This document shows positions 1-4,936 of a stretch of DNA of 5,306 nucleotides, piece by piece. A program made the position numbers and the translations under genes. The DNA is from Desulfobacterales bacterium (GTDB taxonomy: Bacteria > Desulfobacterota > DSM-4660 > Desulfatiglandales > Desulfatiglandaceae). The notes under the pieces were generated by a model. The model did not search any database, had not been told where the DNA came from, and saw nothing but the letters and a program-made list of their open reading frames with translations. Within the stretch, counting starts at the first letter, position 1. Every line of letters starts with the position of its first letter. The stretch is taken from NCBI GenBank assembly GCA_027061865.1, contig JAMOVZ010000446.1, positions 1-5,306 on the forward strand. The letters run 5' to 3'.

Positions 1-266
1 TTATCCTCTTTGAGGTTAACTTTTTTGAGCTTTTCAGCCGCTATCTTTCGGGCTACCTCCCACACAGGCCCCCTGATTCTAGGAAGGTGGGGGTTGACCC
101 AGTAGAGCCGATATTCCATGCCACACCTGGGGCATTTCACGGTCTTTGCGCCAGGTCTGGGCTCTAGCCTGTCCATGCAAGTGGGATTGTGACAACGCAC
201 CTTCCCATACGTCCTTGTCTTTCGTAGAACTTGGGCTGCTGACTGCTCCTTTTCCTTTTCTGCCAT
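1..266 (-). CDS. Small zinc-ribbon protein, C-terminus cut by window edge
   Basis: An open frame starts at an ATG (266-264) and is still open at base 1, giving 88 full codons. It is preceded by a strong Shine-Dalgarno (GGAGGGG, about 272-278). The N-terminus is charged and Lys/Glu-rich. Two cysteine pairs follow, C25-x4-C30 (CHNPTC) and C45-x2-C48 (CPRCG), 14 residues apart, which is the pattern of a zinc ribbon or a small metal knuckle. After that comes an aromatic/Pro stretch (YRLYWVNPHLP, about residues 52-62) and a Lys-rich tail. No signal peptide or membrane segment is visible, so it should be cytoplasmic. It lies 32 bp downstream of metV on the same strand and is probably the last or a later gene of the metF operon. 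I do not recognise the family. A role in protein or nucleic-acid binding, or in assembly of the reductase, is inference only. A longer frame in another phase over 79-402 is a shadow. Confidence 0.72.
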   Translation of the reverse strand, partial: MAEKEKEQSAAQVLRKTRTYGKVRCHNPTCMDRLEPRPGAKTVKCPRCGMEYRLYWVNPHLPRIRGPVWEVARKIAAEKLKKVNLKED

Positions 267-298
267 GATCCCCTCCGTTGACTAATTTTCTATATGAT

Positions 299-967
299 CT
301 AGTAGCTGGGACGCAAACGGCCCAAGGACCTGGGGCCACCAGCTTTGTCCACAGACCAGTCCTTAACTGGAAAGAGCCTATCGTAATCTTCAAGCCTTCC
401 AAGAGATTTCAGCCGTTCAATTATCAAGTGCCATGCACAATTGAGATGGCCGCCCACTTCGCATTTCCCTTCACTCGAGCCACCACATGGACCGTTCAAT
501 AGGCGCTTTGCGCACCTCGCCACCGGGCATATACCACCCGTAAGGCCCAGCACACAGTTCCCACAGCCGTGACACTTCTCAGTCCAGAGTCCAGGTCCAT
601 CCAAAGACCCCAAGAATGTAGTATTCATGGCAGGAATCACTGGTAGTTTATTAAAGGCCTCGGCAAGGGTCTGAACTCCAGCTCCACAGGCCATAGAGAG
701 CACGGCCCCTGTTCCGGGCGAAGGGGTGAAATAGCTCCTTACAAAGTCCTTTTCGCATTGCCGTTGAATGCTCTGAACTTGAAACAAGGGAGGACGGCCC
801 ATGTAGTACTTGGGATGGGAAAGCTCCCTTCGAAGTTCCTCGGCACTCTTCAGCCCCCCTGTAAGGCATACCGAAACACAACCCCCACAGGCCACTACAT
901 CAACCTTTCCGTATTGAGCCACAGAATCGGCAATCTCCTGGAGAGGCTTTAACTCTGCCACGATCAT
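299..967 (-). CDS. metV: MetV, iron-sulfur/zinc subunit of methylenetetrahydrofolate reductase (MTHFR C-terminal domain family)
   Basis: This 222-residue protein resembles the MTHFR C-terminal domain family (MetV), which partners MetF in acetogens and many anaerobes. It is Cys-rich: CGGCVSVC at 27-34, C71, C94 in a MACGAG motif, CHGCGNC at 132-138, C147, C152, the family-like NGPCGG at 159-163, C169 and C177. From the family, MetV carries iron-sulfur cluster(s) and links MetF flavin to an external electron donor; the cluster number here cannot be read from sequence. Length is normal for a stand-alone MetV. Its ATG (967-965) overlaps the ferredoxin stop in an ATGA junction, so the two are translationally coupled. 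A good Shine-Dalgarno (GGAGGGAGG) lies about 7 bases upstream. The product should be cytoplasmic and act as a complex with MetF and probably the neighbouring ferredoxin. No truncation or frameshift is seen. Confidence 0.9.
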   Translation of the reverse strand: MIVAELKPLQEIADSVAQYGKVDVVACGGCVSVCLTGGLKSAEELRRELSHPKYYMGRPPLFQVQSIQRQCEKDFVRSYFTPSPGTGAVLSMACGAGVQTLAEAFNKLPVIPAMNTTFLGSLDGPGLWTEKCHGCGNCVLGLTGGICPVARCAKRLLNGPCGGSSEGKCEVGGHLNCAWHLIIERLKSLGRLEDYDRLFPVKDWSVDKAGGPRSLGRLRPSY

Positions 968-1386
968 ATCTTGCCTCCCTCCTTGGCACCCATTTTGGAC
1001 TTTACTGGGTAGGCCTTCCTGGCGGCAAATGAGAACCCTTTGTGTTTAGGGCAAAAGGCATCTAGCTCGGCTACCCCCATCCTTTCCTTTACCGTTTCCT
1101 TTAATGCCGCGGTACAGACCGGCTCACCGCAGATCTGACATCGGAGAAGCTCCAGGGTGTTCACCTCCACCCACTCGTTTTCTAAAAAGTATTGAAACTC
1201 TATGGCCTTCTGTGGGCATATCCTCCAACAATTGGCGCACCTAACACATCTTGCCATGTTGTGCAGGATGGTGCGGGTGTGGGCTTCATCCTTCCATGCC
1301 AGGGCATTGCTTGGGCAGTTTTCAACGCAGGAAAGACAACCATTGCACTTTTCATTCACCACGAAAAAAGACACCGGTTTTTTCAT
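964..1386 (-). CDS. Dicluster 4Fe-4S ferredoxin with extra C-terminal Cys motif, MetF/MetV-linked
   Basis: This 140-residue protein begins with two classical 4Fe-4S motifs: C14-x2-C17-x2-C20-x3-C24-P and C47-x2-C50-x2-C53-x3-C57-P. Each cysteine set can hold one [4Fe-4S] cluster. A tail follows with C83-x2-C86-G, C91 and C112-P-K-H. That arrangement recalls the CxxCG...CP tail of HycF-like hydrogenase/formate-lyase ferredoxin subunits and could bind zinc or iron. The C-terminus is Lys/Gly-rich. There is no signal peptide or membrane span. It sits between metF (31 bp upstream) and metV (ATGA overlap), so it is very likely the electron-transfer partner of MetFV, replacing or adding to the HdrABC-MvhD or RnfC2 partners known from Moorella and Acetobacterium. 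That role is inference. The start ATG at 1386 has an AGGGG Shine-Dalgarno at a normal distance. Confidence 0.88.
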   Translation of the reverse strand: MKKPVSFFVVNEKCNGCLSCVENCPSNALAWKDEAHTRTILHNMARCVRCANCWRICPQKAIEFQYFLENEWVEVNTLELLRCQICGEPVCTAALKETVKERMGVAELDAFCPKHKGFSFAARKAYPVKSKMGAKEGGKI

Positions 1387-1400
1387 GCGCAGCCCCTATC

Positions 1401-1413
1401 GCCTGAATAAGGC
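1401..1413 (-). other. Small hairpin in metF-ferredoxin gap
   Basis: GCCT and AGGC arms flank a 5-base loop (GAATA) just upstream of the ferredoxin Shine-Dalgarno. The stem is only 4 bp and has no T run, so it is not a terminator. It could act as a weak RNA-processing or translation-tuning element, or be chance. Confidence 0.2.
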
Positions 1414-1417
1414 TTGT

Positions 1418-2353
1418 TTACTGCTCCACCCTTGGCCTGGGAAACAGCCCCGCCCTTTCGACTATCTCTGGCACCCGGTCTTCCCATTCTATGGCCATGA
1501 TGTGGAAACCGCTTATTCCTTCTTCTTCTTTCAGTCTCTCGATAGTCTCAACGCAAATCCTGATCCCCTCTTCTGGCTGGCTTTTCTTGGGCACACCTGC
1601 CATCCTCTTAATGATCCCGTCGGGGATATCCATGCCAGGGACCTTGTTTTTCATATACTTAGCCATACCGGCGGATTTGAGCGGTGTGACCCCAGCCAGT
1701 ATATAGACCTTTTCGTGCAGGCCCCTTTGGCGGACCTGTTCCAACCACAGGGCAAACTTCTCAACATTATATACACACTGGGTTTGAATAAATTCTGCGC
1801 CGGCTTCAACCTTTTTGGCAAGCCGGGCGGCCCTGATCTCAAAGGGATCTGCAAAGGGATTTGCAGCGGCCCCTACAAACATCTTGGGTGGCCCATTAAT
1901 CTTGTCGCCACTTATAAAGCGGCCATTGTCTCTCATATGACGCACCATGCTGACCAATTGCATGGAGTCTATGTCAAAGACATTCTGTGCATCAGGACAG
2001 TCGCCAAAGCTTTGATGGTCTCCTGATAAACAAAGGATATTATGGATATTAAAAGAGGCCGCGCCCAATATATCGCTTTGAAGTGCAATGCGGTTTCGGT
2101 CCCTCACAACCATTTGAAGCACCGGCTCGAGGCCCGCCAACTTTAGGTGGACGACTGAGGCAAGGCTGCAAAGTCTCGTCACCGCCGTCTGGTTATCCGT
2201 CACATTGATAGCATCCACATATTCTTTTATACCCAGGGCTTTTTTTACTATCACATTTGAATTGCTCCCCCTGGGAGGACCGCACTCTGCAGTGACGGCC
2301 AAATGACCGGAAGCGAGAACCTTTTCAAGATAACTGGGTGTCCTAGGTTTCAT
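1418..2353 (-). CDS. metF: Methylenetetrahydrofolate reductase, flavoprotein subunit MetF
   Basis: This 311-residue protein is a full-length MetF TIM barrel, which reversibly reduces 5,10-methylene-THF to 5-methyl-THF using bound flavin. Visible family motifs are the N-terminal TAECGPPRG (E23 fits the conserved active-site acid), INVTDNQTA (50-57), the RDRNR signature at 84-88, LCLSGDHQSFGD at 107-118 (D112 of the GD pair is expected near flavin/folate), GAAANPF at 161-167, GAEFIQTQ at 185-192 and GVTPLKS at 221-227. There is no fused C-terminal MetV domain; that domain is the separate gene two positions downstream. It is the first gene of the minus-strand operon. The ATG at 2353 follows a modest Shine-Dalgarno (AGGGA), weaker than those of the other genes here. 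In this context it most likely serves the methyl branch of the Wood-Ljungdahl pathway, in either direction, rather than only methionine synthesis; direction cannot be judged from sequence. Confidence 0.95.
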   Translation of the reverse strand: MKPRTPSYLEKVLASGHLAVTAECGPPRGSNSNVIVKKALGIKEYVDAINVTDNQTAVTRLCSLASVVHLKLAGLEPVLQMVVRDRNRIALQSDILGAASFNIHNILCLSGDHQSFGDCPDAQNVFDIDSMQLVSMVRHMRDNGRFISGDKINGPPKMFVGAAANPFADPFEIRAARLAKKVEAGAEFIQTQCVYNVEKFALWLEQVRQRGLHEKVYILAGVTPLKSAGMAKYMKNKVPGMDIPDGIIKRMAGVPKKSQPEEGIRICVETIERLKEEEGISGFHIMAIEWEDRVPEIVERAGLFPRPRVEQ

Positions 2354-2409
2354 GTTTCCCTAACTTTTTTGAATGTATCCAGGCCAGCTCAAACTATCAA
2401 AAAACTATT

Positions 2410-2425
2410 GTTCATCAGGCTGAAC
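2410..2425. promoter_or_regulatory. Inverted repeat downstream of the metF promoter, candidate operator
   Basis: GTTCATCAGGCTGAAC is a 16-bp dyad with arms GTTCATC and GCTGAAC that pair at 6 of 7 positions around a 2-bp centre. It lies about 10-26 bases after the inferred metF start point, a place where a bound repressor would block the operon. Which protein binds it, if any, is unknown. Confidence 0.35.
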
Positions 2426-2442
2426 TTTGTTGATTTATTTTT

Positions 2443-2470
2443 ACGTTACCATGAAAATATTCCTTGTCAA
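2443..2470 (-). promoter_or_regulatory. Candidate sigma70-type promoter for the metF operon
   Basis: On the minus strand a perfect -35 hexamer TTGACA (2470-2465) is followed after 16 bases by TAACGT (2448-2443). The -10 keeps only the first TA and last T of TATAAT. This gives a start near 2436 and a leader of about 80 bases before metF. An alternative -10, TATAAT at 2519-2514, has no convincing -35. The region between is A/T-rich, as expected for a promoter. Confidence 0.45.
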
Positions 2471-2501
2471 GAAAATTTTTGCTGATTGGCCTAACATCTT
2501 T

Positions 2502-2517
2502 TAATATCAAGATATTA
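2502..2517. promoter_or_regulatory. Perfect 16-bp palindrome in divergent region
   Basis: TAATATC and GATATTA are perfect 7-bp arms around a central AA. The dyad lies about 30-45 bp upstream of the metF -35 and about 20 bp upstream of the iclR -35, so one bound dimer could affect both promoters. It is A/T-rich, so chance is more likely than for a G/C-rich repeat of this size. Confidence 0.4.
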
Positions 2518-2537
2518 TAAAAGCTCGGCATCCCACC

Positions 2538-2566
2538 TTGACAGGCAATAAGGTCATGGTTAAAAT
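2538..2566 (+). promoter_or_regulatory. Sigma70-type promoter for the IclR-family gene
   Basis: A perfect -35 TTGACA (2538-2543), an ideal 17-base spacer and a -10 TAAAAT (2561-2566, one mismatch to TATAAT) face the IclR-family gene. The start point should be near 2573, which leaves a leader of under 20 bases holding only the GAGGAG ribosome site at 2579-2584. This is the best-looking promoter in the window. Confidence 0.7.
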
Positions 2567-2571
2567 AACCA
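2557..2571. promoter_or_regulatory. IclR-type operator overlapping the -10 element
   Basis: TGGTTA-AAA-TAACCA is a perfect dyad with 6-bp arms and a 3-bp centre. The length and TGG-N9-CCA frame match the E. coli IclR box as I remember it (TGGAAATNATTTCCA). It covers the whole -10 hexamer of the divergent regulator gene, so binding would shut off that promoter, which fits autorepression common in the IclR family. Binding by the adjacent protein is inference. Confidence 0.55.
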
Positions 2572-2590
2572 ATGTTCTGAGGAGTGAACG

Positions 2591-3355
2591 ATGCCGAAAA
2601 ACTACCAAGCGCCCTCTGTAAAAAAAGCCTTCCAGATCCTACACCTGATTGCAAGGAACCCTGAGGGCCTTGGAATAAGCGATCTTTCAAGGCTGCTGAA
2701 CCTTAGCAAGGGAACGGTACACGGTGTGATCTCAGCCCTTGAATCCTTTGGTGCGGTCGTGAGGGATCCGGGGAGTAAGAAATATCATCTAGGAATTACA
2801 CTGTTAGAGCTGGGGCGGCAGTTTTACGAACAGATTGAGCTTCGCCATCTTGCCAGACCCCATATGGAACAACTAATGGAAGCCACCGGGGCCACTGTGT
2901 TCATTGGAGTCTTAAACATAAACCGAATCACCATATTGGATGTAGTGGAATCCAATAATGACCTTAAAATCACTTCTCCTGTAGGCACCACCATATCCAT
3001 CTTTGCAGGTGCTGCCGGCAAGGTGATGTTGGCCTCACTGCCGGAGGAGGAGGCCAGGCGGATTGTTATGGAAAGGGAGCTACCTGCCTTTACACCAAAT
3101 AGCATTACAGATCCCTCCCTTTATTTACAGGAAATAGATCGAGTAAAAAAACAGGGGTTTGCCACAGATTATGAAGAATATTTGACTGGGGTGTGGGCAG
3201 CCGCTGCGCCCATCAAGGGATGGAGACAATTCCGTTCAGCCATCTGGGCCGTGGGGTTTAAGACCGCCCTAAACAACAGAGGCATGGAAAATCTCATAAA
3301 TAAAACCGTGGAGACTGCCAGCAAGTTGAGTCAAACTGTCCAGCAGAAGCTTTAA
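2591..3355 (+). CDS. IclR-family transcriptional regulator
   Basis: This 254-residue protein has normal length and order for the IclR family. A winged helix-turn-helix spans about residues 8-70 (ISDLSRLLNLSKGTVHGVISAL is the helix-turn-helix core; SKKYHLG is the wing). The effector-binding domain spans about 80-250, with family-like SPVGTTISIFAGAAGKVMLASL (129-150), QGFATDYEEYLTGVWAAAAPI (188-208) and a following amphipathic C-terminal helix. The ATG at 2591 has a GAGGAG ribosome site 6 bases upstream. There are no cysteines. It is divergent from the metF operon with a 237-bp shared control region, so likely targets are its own promoter and possibly metF. The ligand is unknown; relatives often sense small organic or aromatic acids, but nothing here identifies one. 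It is convergent with the ThiF-like gene and separated from it by 39 bp. Confidence 0.93.
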   Translation: MPKNYQAPSVKKAFQILHLIARNPEGLGISDLSRLLNLSKGTVHGVISALESFGAVVRDPGSKKYHLGITLLELGRQFYEQIELRHLARPHMEQLMEATGATVFIGVLNINRITILDVVESNNDLKITSPVGTTISIFAGAAGKVMLASLPEEEARRIVMERELPAFTPNSITDPSLYLQEIDRVKKQGFATDYEEYLTGVWAAAAPIKGWRQFRSAIWAVGFKTALNNRGMENLINKTVETASKLSQTVQQKL

Positions 3356-3385
3356 ATTGCCCCTTAAAGAAGGCCTACAGCAATT
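3355..3385. terminator. Weak hairpin between convergent genes, possible bidirectional terminator
   Basis: AATTGC (3355-3360) pairs with GCAATT (3380-3385), and inside it CCTT (3362-3365) pairs with AAGG (3370-3373) around AAAG. The 39-bp convergent gap is the expected place for a shared terminator, but the stem is interrupted and neither strand has a good T run, so support is thin. Confidence 0.25.
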
Positions 3386-3394
3386 CTGGCCCCG

Positions 3395-4273
3395 CTACGA
3401 GCCCCCTGAAAGCTTGTAGGTGTAAGCTGCACCGCTTTCCAGATCCAAGTAAAGCATCTTGTTCCTCAGAAGCTGCCCCCTCTGGAGCAGAACCTTCAGC
3501 ACTTCCATTGCCTGGTAACAGGCCACCATGGCAGCAGTCATGGGTGGAACACCCAAGATCGCCTCGGGCCTGGCACTAGGTTCTGAGTTCCCGCTGCGGT
3601 TTCCATAGACCAGGTCAAGGCCTGGATCACCAGGCAATATGGCCATGACCTGGCCCTCAAACCCGGCCAGCGCCCCATGGACCAGGGGAATCTCTAATCT
3701 CTTGGCCACGGCCTGCAGCAGAATTCGATCTGGAATGTTGTCAAGGGCATCCACAATGACATGGATTTTGCCAAGAACTTCAGCAGCATTTTCCTCTGTG
3801 ACCTTCACTTGCCTTGCATCCACTTCCACGGCAGGATTTGCATCCTGAATCAATCTTGCGGTCTCTTTGGCCTTGGGTTTTCCCAGGCTATGGATAAAAG
3901 CGCCCGCCTGGCGATTTAGGTTTGTCTCATCAAAGAGGTCTTGGTCTACAAGGACGATCCGGCCTATTCCCACCCTCCCTAGAAGCAGTGACACATTGCC
4001 CCCAAGCCCCCCTGAGCCAACCACTGCAACAGATGATTCAATGAGTTTTTTTTGATCCTGCTTGGACAAGATCTCACGGTTCCTCACATATCTCAAGGGC
4101 CAGAGGCCTCGTTCGAGTCCAATTGCATGAACCTCCCTTAAAGTGACATGGCACCTTTGAGAAATCTCTTGACAACTTGCCTCATCGAGCACCAAGATCT
4201 CTCGCCCCGCAGGATCTACATATTTTTGGGCTGCCTCCCGGATCAAGGCCATCACCTGTTCTTCATTCCTCAT
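3395..4273 (-). CDS. ThiF/MoeB/HesA-family E1-like adenylyltransferase with N-terminal extension
   Basis: This 292-residue protein has the E1-like Rossmann fold that adenylates the C-terminal Gly of a ubiquitin-like carrier (MoaD, ThiS). Nucleotide-binding features are GSGGLGG at 86-92, VDQD at 109-112, NLNRQ at 118-122 (Arg finger-like R121), GKPKA at 131-135, and the VDALDN segment at 174-179 with R183. The HGALAGFEGQVM segment (199-210) and AMVACYQAMEVLKVLL (248-263) match the carrier-side core. An extra N-terminal region of about 80 residues includes PLRYVRNREILS (59-70). Only C34, C41 and C252 are present: the paired CxxC zinc sites of MoeB are missing, as is an obvious cross-over Cys. 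The start at 4273 has a GAGGGTG ribosome site. It is 20 bp downstream of the second MoaD-like gene and presumably activates one or both neighbours. Which pathway it serves (molybdopterin, tungsten enzyme, thiamine or another) is not settled by sequence. Confidence 0.9.
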   Translation of the reverse strand: MRNEEQVMALIREAAQKYVDPAGREILVLDEASCQEISQRCHVTLREVHAIGLERGLWPLRYVRNREILSKQDQKKLIESSVAVVGSGGLGGNVSLLLGRVGIGRIVLVDQDLFDETNLNRQAGAFIHSLGKPKAKETARLIQDANPAVEVDARQVKVTEENAAEVLGKIHVIVDALDNIPDRILLQAVAKRLEIPLVHGALAGFEGQVMAILPGDPGLDLVYGNRSGNSEPSARPEAILGVPPMTAAMVACYQAMEVLKVLLQRGQLLRNKMLYLDLESGAAYTYKLSGGS

Positions 4274-4293
4274 GCTTTCACCCTCATGATTTT

Positions 4294-4617
4294 TTAGTCC
4301 CTATTTTCCAATTGCTGCCGTCTTCTGGTCTCCCTAAAGATCCCCAGGAACAGTCTGTAAGGGCCAGGGGTGCCGAATGGGAAGAAGGAGATTCTATCCC
4401 CCGGCATTATCTGGTCGAACATATTTATGACCTTTCCGTTTTTAAAGACCACCTCCACCTCTTCCACTGGAAGCCCTATCTCCGAAGCCACTGAGGCGGC
4501 CTGGCATCCCTGTTTATTAATTTGGTGATAGAATCGATAGGGCCTGCCTTCCAGATCCATGTATTTTCTCAGGGATCCAAACACCCCAACCTCTACCCCG
4601 CCCGTCTCTCCCCTCAT
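4294..4617 (-). CDS. MoaD/ThiS-fold protein lacking a C-terminal diglycine
   Basis: This is a 107-residue protein if read from the ATG at 4617, which I chose because GGAGGAGGA (4623-4631) sits 5 bases upstream and the previous gene stops just before. The same frame extends to 4749, but that part overlaps the upstream carrier and is Gly/Arg/Ser-rich non-family sequence. The beta-grasp pattern is visible: VEVGVFGSLRKYM (8-20), a middle helix region, VEVVFKNGKVINM (54-66) with the typical 'NGK' turn, and the MPGDRISFFPFG strand (71-82). Where a carrier would end in Gly-Gly the chain instead reads FPFGTPGPYRLF and continues about 25 residues into an Arg/Gln-rich tail. It therefore cannot be adenylated in the usual way unless processed. 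It may be a structural partner of the carrier or of the ThiF-like enzyme, or a dedicated accessory to an enzyme outside the window. Confidence 0.8.
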   Translation of the reverse strand: MRGETGGVEVGVFGSLRKYMDLEGRPYRFYHQINKQGCQAASVASEIGLPVEEVEVVFKNGKVINMFDQIMPGDRISFFPFGTPGPYRLFLGIFRETRRRQQLENRD

Positions 4618-4631
4618 GACTATCCTCCTCC
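4618..4631 (-). promoter_or_regulatory. Ribosome site embedded in the glycine codons of the upstream gene
   Basis: The last three sense codons of the upstream carrier are GGA GGA GGA, followed by the stop TAG, then TC and the ATG at 4617. The glycine codons form an almost ideal Shine-Dalgarno 5 bases before the next start. This decides the start of the downstream gene and suggests tight translational coupling of the two MoaD-like proteins. Confidence 0.75.
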
Positions 4632-4865
4632 CACAGCAGGAAAGAGGGCTACCCGCTCCCCTCCTTTTACCAAGTGATTGCCCTCTACCTTTTTTCCATC
4701 CACCATGGCTATCTTTACCCGCTCCCAGGGGACTCCCACTTTCCCGCAAAGCTCTGTAATCTCCATGGGCTCATCTACCGGGACTTCAAGACCAGAGTGG
4801 GGATCATATCCATCTACAAAACCCCTAAGGGTTGCACTCAAAAACACCCTCACCCTCTTTCCCAT
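4620..4865 (-). CDS. MoaD/ThiS-family sulfur-carrier protein ending in Gly-Gly-Gly
   Basis: This 81-residue protein is the size of MoaD. It begins KRVRVFLSATLRGFVDGY (3-20), as in MoaD N-terminal strands. It has the helix region TELCGKVGVPWERVKI (37-52), then MVDGKKVEGNHLVKGGERVALFPAVGGG to the end. The 'G(E/D)xVALFPxVxGG' ending is diagnostic of ubiquitin-like sulfur carriers, whose terminal Gly is adenylated and then thiocarboxylated for molybdopterin or a related product. The extra third glycine is unusual; carriers normally stop at Gly-Gly. The start at 4865 has a GGAGAG ribosome site. It is followed 2 bp after its stop by a second MoaD-like gene and then by the ThiF-like enzyme. Molybdenum/tungsten cofactor supply to a nearby oxidoreductase is a reasonable inference, but no such enzyme is in the window. 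Confidence 0.9.
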   Translation of the reverse strand: MGKRVRVFLSATLRGFVDGYDPHSGLEVPVDEPMEITELCGKVGVPWERVKIAMVDGKKVEGNHLVKGGERVALFPAVGGG

Positions 4866-4936
4866 GGCTCTCCACTACCTTAATTTTATGCTTAGCCTTT
4901 TCTCATTAAATTTCTTCTCTAAAATTTCCACTTCCT
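4866..4936. other. Gap between SorC-family gene and carrier gene, no clear element
   Basis: This 71-bp A/T-rich gap contains no hairpin with a T run. It could hold a promoter for the MoaD-like block, but I find no convincing -35/-10 pair. It is equally possible that the four genes are one transcript. Confidence 0.3.

Noticed and set aside
79..402. 107-codon minus-strand frame across the metV end and the zinc-ribbon gene
   Set aside because: It overlaps metV and the zinc-ribbon gene in another frame, and the real frames there carry conserved Cys motifs and ribosome sites. Its product shows no motif.
1202..2026. 274-codon plus-strand open frame antisense to metF and the ferredoxin
   Set aside because: It lies opposite two well-supported genes, its product is rich in His/Phe/Leu/Pro with no family pattern, and it has no convincing ribosome site. 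It is a shadow of the metF frame.
2514..2519. TATAAT on the minus strand as metF -10
   Set aside because: No acceptable -35 hexamer lies 16-18 bases upstream. The hexamer is largely part of the palindrome at 2502-2517, and the TTGACA/TAACGT pair closer to metF is better spaced.
2415..2690. 91-codon minus-strand frame across the divergent control region and the start of the IclR-family gene
   Set aside because: It crosses the promoter region and the start of a clear helix-turn-helix gene, and has no recognisable domain.
4618..4749. N-terminal extension of the second MoaD-like gene up to an ATG-equivalent at 4749
   Set aside because: The added 44 residues are low-complexity Gly/Arg/Ser sequence read out of frame through the upstream carrier gene, while the ATG at 4617 has a near-ideal ribosome site and begins the family-like part.
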